From positions 186,001-250,000 of the forward strand of contig CBDATJ010000015.1 in assembly GCA_965199895.1 (NCBI GenBank): 64,000 nt of DNA. The letters are read 5' to 3'. The translations under genes were made by a program, and so were the position numbers. Origin of the DNA: Bin55 sp965199895. Its GTDB lineage: Bacteria > Pseudomonadota > Gammaproteobacteria > Pseudomonadales > Azotimanducaceae. The notes below the pieces were generated by a model. It saw only the letters and a list, made by a program, of their open reading frames with translations, did not search any database and was not told where the DNA came from. Shown here in pieces: positions 56,747 through 64,000 of the stretch. The stretch's first letter is position 1. Each line of letters begins with the position of its first letter.

Positions 56747-58765
56747 ATGTCTCAACAACCATTCAAATTAACTGCTAATTTTGAGCCAAAAGGCGATCAA
56801 CCTGAAGCGATAAAGCAACTCTGCAATGGATTTTCTTTAGGGTATGTGCATCAAACGCTACTAGGTGTAACGGGTTCGGGTAAGACATTTACCATGGCGA
56901 ATGTCATCCAGGAACTTCAACGGCCGACTTTAGTACTTGCACCTAACAAAACACTGGCAGCGCAACTGTACGGGGAATTTCGTGAATTTTTCCCCACTAA
57001 CGCTGTCGAGTATTTCGTTTCTTATTACGACTATTACCAGCCAGAGGCATACGTACCTGCTTCAGACACCTATATCGAGAAAGATGCCTCTATCAATGAA
57101 CACATTGAACAGATGCGATTGTCAGCGACTAAAGCGCTATTGCAACGACGCGATACGGTTATTGTTGCTTCAGTTTCTTCAATCTATGGTTTAGGTGACC
57201 CCGCATCCTACCTCAAAATGGTTTTACACCTAGATCGAGGTGATCGTGTAGACCAGCGATACATTCTGAAACGATTAGCCTTGCTCCAATACACACGCAA
57301 TGATTCATTCTTTCAGAGAGGAACCTATCGTGTCCGTGGTGATGTCGTCGATGTCTATCCAGCAGAATCCGATGGAGAAGCTTTGCGTATTGAATTATTC
57401 GACGACACTATTGATGACCTTTCGTTATTTGATCCGCTTACTGGAATGGTACGTGAACGAGTACCACGCTACACGATCTTTCCAAAGTCTCATTATGTGA
57501 CTCCCCAGGAGAGATTGATCAGTGCGCTTGATGACATCAAAAATGAATTAATACAAAGAATTGAGCAATTCAAGAACCATGACAAACTAGTCGAGGCTCA
57601 GCGCATCGAACAACGAACTCTCTTCGATCTTGAAATGATGCGTGAATTAGGGTTCTGCACGGGTATTGAAAACTATTCTCGATATCTGTCTGGCCGTTCG
57701 CCAGGCGAACCACCACCGACACTATTTGATTATCTACCTAGTGATGCTCTGCTATTTGTTGATGAATCTCACGTTACCGTTCCACAGCTAGGAGCAATGT
57801 ACAAGGGGGATCGTTCACGCAAGGAGACATTGGTGAGTTATGGATTCAGACTACCCTCTGCACTCGACAACCGACCGTTACGATTCGATGAGTGGGAGAA
57901 GATTGCACCACAAACGGCGTTTGTTTCAGCAACACCTGGTGACTACGAAAAATTACGTGGAGCTCAAGTTGTGGAACAAGTCGTTCGTCCCACAGGATTG
58001 GTAGATCCCGAAGTTTTGGTCAGACCAGCGACTACTCAGGTTGATGACCTTATGGGTCAGATTCAAGACACCATTGCTGCAGGGGAGAGAGTACTAGTGA
58101 CCACATTAACAAAACGTATGGCTGAAGATCTCACTGAGTATCTCGACAGCAACGGTATGGCGGTGCGCTACTTGCACTCTGATATTGATACGGTTGAACG
58201 GGTAGAGATTATTCGAGATCTCAGACTCGGTTTGTTCGATGTATTAGTTGGAATCAACCTTCTGCGAGAGGGGTTAGATATGCCTGAAGTATCTCTGGTT
58301 GCGGTGCTAGACGCAGACAAGGAAGGGTTCCTACGAGCAGAACGATCCTTAATTCAAACCATCGGTAGAGCCGCACGCAATGTAAACGGAAAAGCCATAC
58401 TTTATGCTGATCATGTCACTGGTTCGATGCAAAGAGCAATGGACGAAACCAGACGACGACGAAACAAACAACTAGCATATAACGAACAACACAACATCGT
58501 TCCCAAAACGGTGACGAAAGAGGTTGCTGATGTCATGGAAGGTGCAAGAACACGACAGAGAAAGAAGATGGATCGAAAACGTAAAGCGATGGAACAGTCC
58601 GTTGAAGTGTTCGATACACCAAAGAATGCAACTGAACTTGCGAAATTACTAGAGTCGCTAGAAAAACGAATGCTAGGGTATTCTGAACAACTGGAGTTTG
58701 AAGAAGCAGCTATAGTTCGGGATCAAATCGAAGCACTGAAAAGCCAAGTGTTCTTGGGTGCTTGA
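56747..58765 (+). CDS. uvrB: Excinuclease ABC subunit B
   Basis: A 672-residue DNA repair helicase that loads onto damage with UvrA and positions UvrC. Walker A GVTGSGKT is at 40-47; the beta-hairpin region follows (VSYYDYYQPEAYVPASDTYI, split); LFVDESHVT gives the DExH box. VGINLLREGLDMPEVSLVAVLDADK and QTIGRAARNVNG are helicase motifs V and VI. A UVR coiled-coil domain ends the protein (about 632-668). ATG 56747 is preferred to the adjacent TTG 56744. Confidence 0.97.
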   Translation: MSQQPFKLTANFEPKGDQPEAIKQLCNGFSLGYVHQTLLGVTGSGKTFTMANVIQELQRPTLVLAPNKTLAAQLYGEFREFFPTNAVEYFVSYYDYYQPEAYVPASDTYIEKDASINEHIEQMRLSATKALLQRRDTVIVASVSSIYGLGDPASYLKMVLHLDRGDRVDQRYILKRLALLQYTRNDSFFQRGTYRVRGDVVDVYPAESDGEALRIELFDDTIDDLSLFDPLTGMVRERVPRYTIFPKSHYVTPQERLISALDDIKNELIQRIEQFKNHDKLVEAQRIEQRTLFDLEMMRELGFCTGIENYSRYLSGRSPGEPPPTLFDYLPSDALLFVDESHVTVPQLGAMYKGDRSRKETLVSYGFRLPSALDNRPLRFDEWEKIAPQTAFVSATPGDYEKLRGAQVVEQVVRPTGLVDPEVLVRPATTQVDDLMGQIQDTIAAGERVLVTTLTKRMAEDLTEYLDSNGMAVRYLHSDIDTVERVEIIRDLRLGLFDVLVGINLLREGLDMPEVSLVAVLDADKEGFLRAERSLIQTIGRAARNVNGKAILYADHVTGSMQRAMDETRRRRNKQLAYNEQHNIVPKTVTKEVADVMEGARTRQRKKMDRKRKAMEQSVEVFDTPKNATELAKLLESLEKRMLGYSEQLEFEEAAIVRDQIEALKSQVFLGA

Positions 58766-58785
58766 TAGCAGCCGGTCGGTAGGGG

Positions 58786-58862
58786 TGGTAGGCGCGATTG
58801 GACTTGAACCAACGACCCCCACCATGTCAAGGTGATGCTCTAGCCAGCTGAGCTACGCGCCT
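58786..58862 (-). tRNA. tRNA-Val (GAC)
   Basis: 77 bases on the minus strand. The acceptor AGGCGCG pairs fully with CGCGCCT, the D arm is GCTCAGCTGGCTAGAGC, and the anticodon loop TTGACAT between TCACC and GGTGG gives anticodon GAC. The T arm contains GGTTCAAGTCC. Discriminator A and an encoded CCA follow (58786-58789). It converges on uvrB. Confidence 0.95.
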
Positions 58863-58946
58863 AAAGTTAGGTAAGACGGGTAATTCTACAAACGACCAAG
58901 ACGGACATCACAGCGAAGTTATAACGTAATAAGTAACGGGTCGTTG

Positions 58947-58974
58947 TTGAATTTGATACAGTTAACTGTAAAAT
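58947..58974 (+). promoter_or_regulatory. Candidate infC promoter with embedded palindrome
   Basis: TTGAAT (58947-58952) and TAAAAT (58969-58974) are spaced by 16 bases, a plausible housekeeping promoter about 120 bases before infC. The perfect 12-base palindrome ACAGTTAACTGT (58958-58969) fills the spacer and could be a regulator site. Prediction from sequence only. Confidence 0.35.
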
Positions 58975-59096
58975 TCACTATGTTACTGGACTGTACCGGA
59001 GAGTAGATGCAGGAAAACTATATTCAGAGACCCCATTGCTACATTCGAGGGACAGTGCCGATACCTCTTAAACTAGGCTAGACCCGAGGAGACTTT

Positions 59097-59645
59097 ATTA
59101 GCAAAGGCACAGCGAACTCAAAGTTTGAGCGAGCTACTCTGAATGAGTCCATAGACGCACCCCGAGTGCGCTTAATCAACAAGGAAGGCGTTCAAGTAGG
59201 GATTGTTCCCCGAGCGCAAGCAATGCAGGAGGCGAAGAAAGACGGTCTAGACTTAGTCCTCATCGCACCTCAGTCCAATCCTCCAGTTGTCAAGTGTTTG
59301 GATTACACTAAACATCTATTCGAACAGAAGAAGTTTCATTCTGCGAACAAAAAGAAACAACGAAACTCTCAAGTAAAAGAAGTCAGAATCAGAGCAGCTA
59401 CTGGTGATGGTGATTACCAGATTAAGTTGCGAAAGACACTGAACTTTCTTGAGTACGGAGACAAAGTAAAAGTCAGTCTCAGATTTAAAGGGAGAGAGAG
59501 TTTACACCCCGAAATTGGTTTAGAGATGCTGGAAAGAGTCCAGAAGGACCTCAGTGAACACGCGAGTGTGGAATCACATCCGAAGTTGGAAGGTCATCAG
59601 TTAACCATGATTCTTGCACCATTGAGCAAAAAAGGGAAAACCTAA
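59097..59645 (+). CDS. infC: Translation initiation factor IF-3 (ATT start)
   Basis: A 182-residue factor that keeps the small subunit free and checks start codons. The frame is open from 59082, and the start is ATT 59097, five bases after GAGGAG: the rare start codon used by E. coli infC for self-repression, giving a matching N-terminus (SKGTANSK). The next ATG or GTG in frame (GTG 59166) would remove conserved residues (LNESIDAPRVRLIN). Two domains are joined by a basic linker (KKKQRNSQVKEVR), and the C-domain has GDGDYQIKLRK and SLRFKGRESLHPEIG. Next gene rpmI is 6 bases away. Confidence 0.92.
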   Translation: MSKGTANSKFERATLNESIDAPRVRLINKEGVQVGIVPRAQAMQEAKKDGLDLVLIAPQSNPPVVKCLDYTKHLFEQKKFHSANKKKQRNSQVKEVRIRAATGDGDYQIKLRKTLNFLEYGDKVKVSLRFKGRESLHPEIGLEMLERVQKDLSEHASVESHPKLEGHQLTMILAPLSKKGKT

Positions 59646-59651
59646 TCAATC

Positions 59652-59852
59652 ATGCCAAAAATGAAAACACATCGGGGTGCTTTTAAGCGGTTTCGAGCCA
59701 CATCTAACGGTTACAAGCACAAAAGAACGGGGAAGAACCATCTGCTTACCAAAAAATCGCAACAGCGCAAGCGACAATTGAGAGGATTCAAAGAATTGTC
59801 ACCTAATGACATTCAGAAGGTCGATGCTCTACTTCCCTATGACGGTCGATAA
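59652..59852 (+). CDS. rpmI: Ribosomal protein L35
   Basis: A 66-residue basic 50S protein: MPKMKTHRGAFKRFRAT, KHLL-type middle (KNHLLTKKS) and LRGFKELSPNDIQKV. Length and position between infC and rplT are standard. In enteric relatives, L20 represses this cistron and, through coupling, rplT. Confidence 0.96.
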   Translation: MPKMKTHRGAFKRFRATSNGYKHKRTGKNHLLTKKSQQRKRQLRGFKELSPNDIQKVDALLPYDGR

Positions 59853-59867
59853 CTTAGGATTTATTGA

Positions 59868-60227
59868 ATGCCCCGAGCAAAGAACAGTGTTGCATCCAAA
59901 GCACGACACAAGAAAATACTGAAACACGCAAGTGGCTACTACGGTGCACGAAGCCGTACCTTTAAGGTTGCTAAACAAGCTGTCATCAAAGCTGGCCAGT
60001 ATGCCTATCGAGATCGTCGACAACGCAAACGTCAGTTTCGTTCGTTGTGGATCATCCGGATCAATGCAGCAGCTCGTCAAAACGGGCTTACCTATGGTCA
60101 GTTCATGCACGGTCTCAAGCAAGCTAACATTCAGTTAGATCGCAAAGCACTCGCCCATCTTGCACTCCATGAAGCTAACGCGTTTGTTCAGTTGACGACA
60201 CGCGCAAAAGAAGCGCTTCAAGCCTAA
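59868..60227 (+). CDS. rplT: Ribosomal protein L20
   Basis: A 119-residue 50S assembly protein: MPRAKNSVASKARHKKILK, GYYGARSRTFKVAKQAV, AYRDRRQRKRQFRSLWI, RINAAARQNGLTYGQFM. It starts 15 bases after rpmI, usual for translational coupling and L20 autocontrol. Confidence 0.97.
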   Translation: MPRAKNSVASKARHKKILKHASGYYGARSRTFKVAKQAVIKAGQYAYRDRRQRKRQFRSLWIIRINAAARQNGLTYGQFMHGLKQANIQLDRKALAHLALHEANAFVQLTTRAKEALQA

Positions 60228-60231
60228 ACCA

Positions 60232-60290
60232 ATCAACCGTCGTTCCTATTTGATTTTGGAACGAATTATTTTCGATGATGCGCGGTTGAT
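60232..60290 (+). promoter_or_regulatory. Nested stem-loops between rplT and pheS
   Basis: An outer perfect 8-bp repeat ATCAACCG (60232-60239) and CGGTTGAT (60283-60290) encloses an inner perfect 7-bp stem TCGTTCC (60240-60246) and GGAACGA (60258-60264). The inner stem is followed by ATTATTTT, so it resembles a weak terminator, and the outer stem ends 12 bases before the pheS ATG. In E. coli, pheST is controlled here by attenuation; no phenylalanine-rich leader peptide is visible in this gap. Confidence 0.5.
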
Positions 60291-60301
60291 GCTGGTATCG
60301 T

Positions 60302-61279
60302 ATGAACGTTATTGAACTCGTGGATCTCATTCACAATGAGATAACCAGTGCTACCGACTTACAGCAACTCGAAGCTATCCGAGTGCGAGCACTAGGTCGT
60401 CGTGGTGAATTTACCCATTTGCTTCGTGGTCTGAAGGATGTTGCAAAGGAAGAACGACCTGCATATGGTGCAGCGATCAACGATGGCAAGAAAGCGGTTG
60501 AATCAGCTCTTAGTCTACGTAAGGTCGAACTCGAAGTAGAAGAACAAAAACGCCAAGCAGCAAGTGAAGCCATTGATGTGACATTACCCGGTCGTTCACG
60601 ACATCGTGGTAGTCTGCATCCTGTCACACAAACTCTAGGCCAGATTCAAGAAATTTTTTCAAACGCTGGGTATGAGGTGGTGCATGGTCCAGAGATTGAG
60701 GATGAATACCACAACTTTGAAGCACTCAACATTCCTCCCGAACATCCTGCCCGAGCCATGCACGATACCTTCTATTTGGGTCAGGATCTGGTACTTCGGA
60801 CTCATACTTCACCTGTTCAAGTGCGCACTATGGAAGTCCAAGAGCCACCGTTTAGGGTGATTTGTCCTGGTAGAGTCTACCGACGAGATTTTGATCGGAC
60901 GCATACCCCGATGTTCCATCAGGTTGAGGGATTAGTGATCGATAAAGGAATTAGTTTCGCACACTTAAAAGACACTGTGATTAATTTTGTACGAGCATTT
61001 TTTGAGACTGAAGTTGAAGTACGGTTCAGGGCATCCTATTTCCCCTTCACCGAACCGTCAGCTGAAGTTGATGTCATGGGAGAGGATGGCTGGAGAGAGG
61101 TTATGGGCTGTGGGATGGTGCATCCCAAAGTTCTCAGCATGTCAAACATTGATCCAGAGGAATATACTGGATTCGCTTTCGGATTTGGTGCGGACCGATT
61201 AGCCATGCTCAAGCTCGGAATCTCTGACTTGCGTGTTCTCTTTGAGAACGATCTTCGATTTTTACGCCAATTCAGCTAA
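60302..61279 (+). CDS. pheS: Phenylalanyl-tRNA synthetase alpha subunit
   Basis: A 325-residue catalytic subunit that charges tRNA-Phe. An N-terminal coiled coil (1-85) precedes the class II core: motif 1 near HPVTQTLGQIQEIF, motif 2 PFRVICPGRVYRRDFDRTHTPMF (split), the substrate loop HQVEGLV, and motif 3 GFAFGFGADRLAML. Length is normal. pheT starts 4 bases after its stop. Confidence 0.96.
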   Translation: MNVIELVDLIHNEITSATDLQQLEAIRVRALGRRGEFTHLLRGLKDVAKEERPAYGAAINDGKKAVESALSLRKVELEVEEQKRQAASEAIDVTLPGRSRHRGSLHPVTQTLGQIQEIFSNAGYEVVHGPEIEDEYHNFEALNIPPEHPARAMHDTFYLGQDLVLRTHTSPVQVRTMEVQEPPFRVICPGRVYRRDFDRTHTPMFHQVEGLVIDKGISFAHLKDTVINFVRAFFETEVEVRFRASYFPFTEPSAEVDVMGEDGWREVMGCGMVHPKVLSMSNIDPEEYTGFAFGFGADRLAMLKLGISDLRVLFENDLRFLRQFS

Positions 61280-61283
61280 GACG

Positions 61284-63661
61284 ATGAAGATCAGCGAAAG
61301 TCTACTACGAAAATGGGTCGACCCAGTTGACTACAACCTAGAACAGATTCTAGAAAAGCTGACCGCTTCAGGTCTTGAAGTAGATAGTGTTGAGAAAGTC
61401 AAGCATCAATTCAATCAAGTGGTTGTGTCAAAAGTTCTTGACATTCGAGCTCACAAGAGTAGGGAAAATCTAACGGTTTGTACGGTAACCTGCGATTCTG
61501 CAGAAGGTTCACCCAAACAGATAGTTTGTGGTGCACCGAACGTGCAGTTGGATTGCTATCTGCATATGCACCAGTGGGAGCCAGTCTGCCGGGTGGAGTT
61601 GAAATTCAATCCGTTCACATTTACGGTGAATTGTCTGAAGGAATGCTCTGTTCAGAACAAGATTTGGGGTTGAGTGGACACCACGTTGGTGTGATCGAAC
61701 TCGACAATGACACCGCACTGGGTACTCCTATAGAAGAAGCCTTGGATTTCAATGACACTGTGGTTGATTTGGATCTTACCCCTAACCGCGGAGATTGCTT
61801 TTCGGTGTTGGGTGTTGCGAGGGAAGTCGCGGTGTTGATGAACTCCGATGTTCAAAGTAACTTACCAGCACCCCAAAAAAAGAATATCGATGACACACTT
61901 CCTATAGAGTTGATGGATCCTGATGGGTGTCCACTCTATCTCGGTCGAGTGATAAAGAATGTTGATGTTGTAGCACCCACTCCCACTTACATCACGAAAA
62001 ATCTACTCTGTTCGGGTATTCGACCCATCAATGTAATCGTTGATATCCTCAATTTTGTGATGATTGAGATTGGCCAACCGATGCACGCCTTCGACCTAAA
62101 GTATGTCCAAGCAGGCATCAAGGTACGTCGAGCAAACAAAGATGAAGAACTAACCTTATTGGATGGTTCAGAGGCTGAGCTAGATGAAGAGACTTTGGTT
62201 ATTGCTGCTCAAGATCAACCGCTAGCCATTGCAGGGGTTATGGGTGGGTTAGATAGTTCTGTCACTGATGCTACCAAAGACATACTTCTGGAAGTCGCAT
62301 ATTTTCAACCGCACGCTGTCCATGGAACAGCTCGAAAATACGGACTACAAACCGATGCCTCAATACGATACGAACGAGGAGTAGATTACACCCTTCCAGA
62401 TCGGGCAGTCGAATACGCTTCATCTCTCCTAAAGAAATACGCTGGTGGAGATCTTGGGCCGGTGTGTGAGGCTCGTTCAAGTAAGCATATGCCTTCTACT
62501 AAATCAGTTGAAATTACTGATCAAAGACTCGCACACCTAATCGGACAGCGTTTTCCTGCGGATACAGTAGGCAAGATATTTCAAACCCTTGAGTTCAATC
62601 CCGAAAGAACCTTTGAAGGTTGGAAGATCACCGTTCCACCTCATCGATTCGACATTGAGATTCCAGAAGATTTGGTCGAAGAAGTATGTAGAGTGATCGG
62701 ATACAACAATATTCGTGATCTAGCAGTAACTTGTCTGCTCACACCCAATCCTGTGATGCGTCCTCAAGGTAACGACCAGGGATTGCGTGCCATCCTCTGT
62801 TCATTGGGCTATTCAGAAACGGTTTCGTATAGTTTCATTGACCGAGAACACAACAAGATCTTTGCAAGTTCAGAGAGATTTCCTACGGTGTTAAATCCAA
62901 TGTCGCAAGAGCGAGAAATCATGCGTTTCTCATTGATACCTGGACTTCTTCATGTAGTTTCTCATAACCTTGCACGACAAGAAAACGACATCAAAGCATT
63001 CGAGTTTGGTCAATGTTTTGAGTACATCGAAGACAGATTATTACAAGAGAATCACATTGGTGCAGCTTGCTCCGGTGCGCGTTCTCCACAATCCTGGGCT
63101 AACGATACATCCTTATTGGATTTCTTTGATGTCAAAGGAGATATCGAGGCTATGTTCGGTTCTGAAAAGTTGACGTACAAGCCCACTAAAGAGAGTTGGC
63201 TACAACCCGGACAGGGTGCAGATCTCTATGCAGAGGAGTGTGTGTGTGTCGGTTCTATGGGCAAAGTCAGCACGGACGTTACAGAAGTTTTTGAAATCGA
63301 TAAAGAGGTGTTTGTATTCGAAATTCGTGATCTATCGTTTGTTGAACACAAACCCGATCAATCAAAACAGTTAAGTGTCTATCCATCCATTCGTCGTGAT
63401 CTTGCTCTGATTGTGGACAAATCAGTCAGTGCAGCCAGCATCAAACAGGTTATTTGTTCAAGTCTTGGAGTTCTATTAGAGAATTTCACGGTGTTTGATG
63501 TATACAAAGACAAGAATTTTGAAGAAAATCAGCATAGTATTGGGATCGGAGTGACTTTGAGGCATCAAGATCGAACTCTTTCCGATGAAGAAGTTTCAGA
63601 GAAAATTGATCGTGTCATTTCCCTGCTTCAAGCAAAATTTGATGCAAAATTGAGAACTTGA
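61284..63661 (+). CDS. pheT: Phenylalanyl-tRNA synthetase beta subunit, one apparent frameshift
   Basis: The frame from ATG 61284 (MKISESLLRKWVDP) runs through IVCGAPNV and then departs from the family. The beta-subunit sequence resumes one frame over as LLSAYAPVGASLPGG and stays intact to TGA 63659-63661, with B3/B4 and B5 domains, VSYSFIDRE, and a C-terminal anticodon-binding domain (SVYPSIRRDLALIVDK). Restoring one base near 61547-61549, after GTGCAG, repairs it to about 793 residues. Because pheT is essential and the rest is well preserved, an assembly deletion is the likeliest explanation; no slippery heptamer is present. Confidence 0.88.
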
Positions 63662-63681
63662 AGTAACCATTCTTTTTTATC

Positions 63682-64000
63682 ATGGCTGAGCCAAAGAAAA
63701 CGCTGACTCGAAGCGAGATTGCCGCAAAATTGCACGAAGAGTTAGGATTAACTCAGTCCGATGCACTCAAGATTGTTGATACTTTTTTTGAATCAGTGAG
63801 TGCTAAACTTGAAGCCGAAGAAGCGGTGAGATTTGCTAACTTTGGAGTGTTCAAGATTCATACCTTGCCTGAACGAATACGTCGCAATCCTCTGACATCT
63901 GAAAAGTTGCTGAAGCCTCCTGAGAGACAAGCCCGTTTTAAACCAAGTGCACGATTCCTTGAGAGAGTCGCCAAATTCGCTGGTCCCGGAACAGGAAGTG
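63682..64000 (+). CDS. ihfA: IHF/HU-family DNA-binding protein, probable IHF alpha (partial)
   Basis: ATG 63682 opens MAEPKKTLTRSEIAAKLHEELG; the frame is still open at the window edge (106 codons seen). The HU/IHF fold is evident: DALKIVDTFFESVSAKLE, VRFANFGVF and the arm with RRNP. The DNA-intercalating proline is kept, but the usual NPxTGE reads NPLTSEK. Position right after pheT is the standard ihfA place. IHF bends DNA at specific sites for transcription, replication and recombination. Confidence 0.85.
   Translation, partial: MAEPKKTLTRSEIAAKLHEELGLTQSDALKIVDTFFESVSAKLEAEEAVRFANFGVFKIHTLPERIRRNPLTSEKLLKPPERQARFKPSARFLERVAKFAGPGTGS

Noticed and set aside
61520..61560. Programmed ribosomal frameshift in pheT
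   Set aside because: No slippery heptamer or evident downstream pseudoknot, and pheT is not known to be recoded; a missing base explains the shift.
1..64000. CRISPR array, prophage or insertion sequence
   Set aside because: No regularly spaced repeats, phage structural genes or transposase were found.

Overview
The window reads as a piece of a moderately AT-rich gammaproteobacterial chromosome. The strongest evidence is the block at the right end, infC-rpmI-rplT-pheS-pheT-ihfA, in the order typical of that class, with infC opening on the rare ATT start codon. A TonB-dependent receptor, a Mod transporter, TypA and UvrB fit a free-living or facultatively host-associated Gram-negative. No order or genus can be fixed from the sequence alone. 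Gene density is uneven: several stretches of 0.5 to 1.4 kb hold no recognisable gene, and a number of genes are frameshifted.

Layout. 1-6.3 kb: the tail of an unknown gene, then a minus-strand polyamine-type ABC transporter operon (rhodanese, ATPase, binding protein, a frameshifted second binding protein, two permeases). 6.3-12 kb: a zone rich in frameshifts, with a luciferase-like oxidoreductase, SelO, a small lipoprotein and a class I fructose-bisphosphate aldolase all interrupted, and ArsC intact. 12-20 kb: a short-chain dehydrogenase, then an unusual single gene joining a signal-bearing M14 carboxypeptidase to an argininosuccinate-lyase-like enzyme, followed by a TonB-dependent receptor and a convergent nitronate-monooxygenase-like gene. 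20-24 kb: leucine/isovalerate-type catabolism (methylglutaconyl-CoA hydratase, biotin-carrying carboxylase alpha subunit, HMG-CoA-lyase-like enzyme) with no carboxyltransferase subunit beside it. 24-31 kb: a glyoxalase II, a NYN-domain protein, an aldo/keto reductase and a YdbS/YdbT-type PH-domain membrane cluster. 32-41.4 kb: two tandem HtrA proteases, an FAD monooxygenase, a 1-Cys peroxiredoxin, modABC, rubredoxin and a lipoprotein M48 protease with a PDZ domain.

42-50 kb: tRNA-Asn, a TerB-like protein, then a six-gene minus-strand run in which the nickel-pincer cofactor genes larC, larB and larE (plus xthA) lie between two aldo/keto reductases with Tat-type signals; no larA is present. 49.8-58.8 kb: a TrmH-type methyltransferase, a LapG-like cysteine protease, a HIT protein, TypA, small membrane proteins including a 42-residue one in an operon with a YbjQ-family protein, a SUMF1-like exported protein and UvrB. 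58.8-64 kb: tRNA-Val and the translation-factor operon.

Points most worth following up: the peptidase-lyase fusion with its receptor; the cofactor operon bracketed by exported aldo/keto reductases; the cluster of single-base frameshifts at 2.5-11.5 kb, plus one in the essential gene pheT, which must be resolved as sequencing error or real decay; and nested inverted repeats ahead of pheS and ahead of the carboxylase gene.
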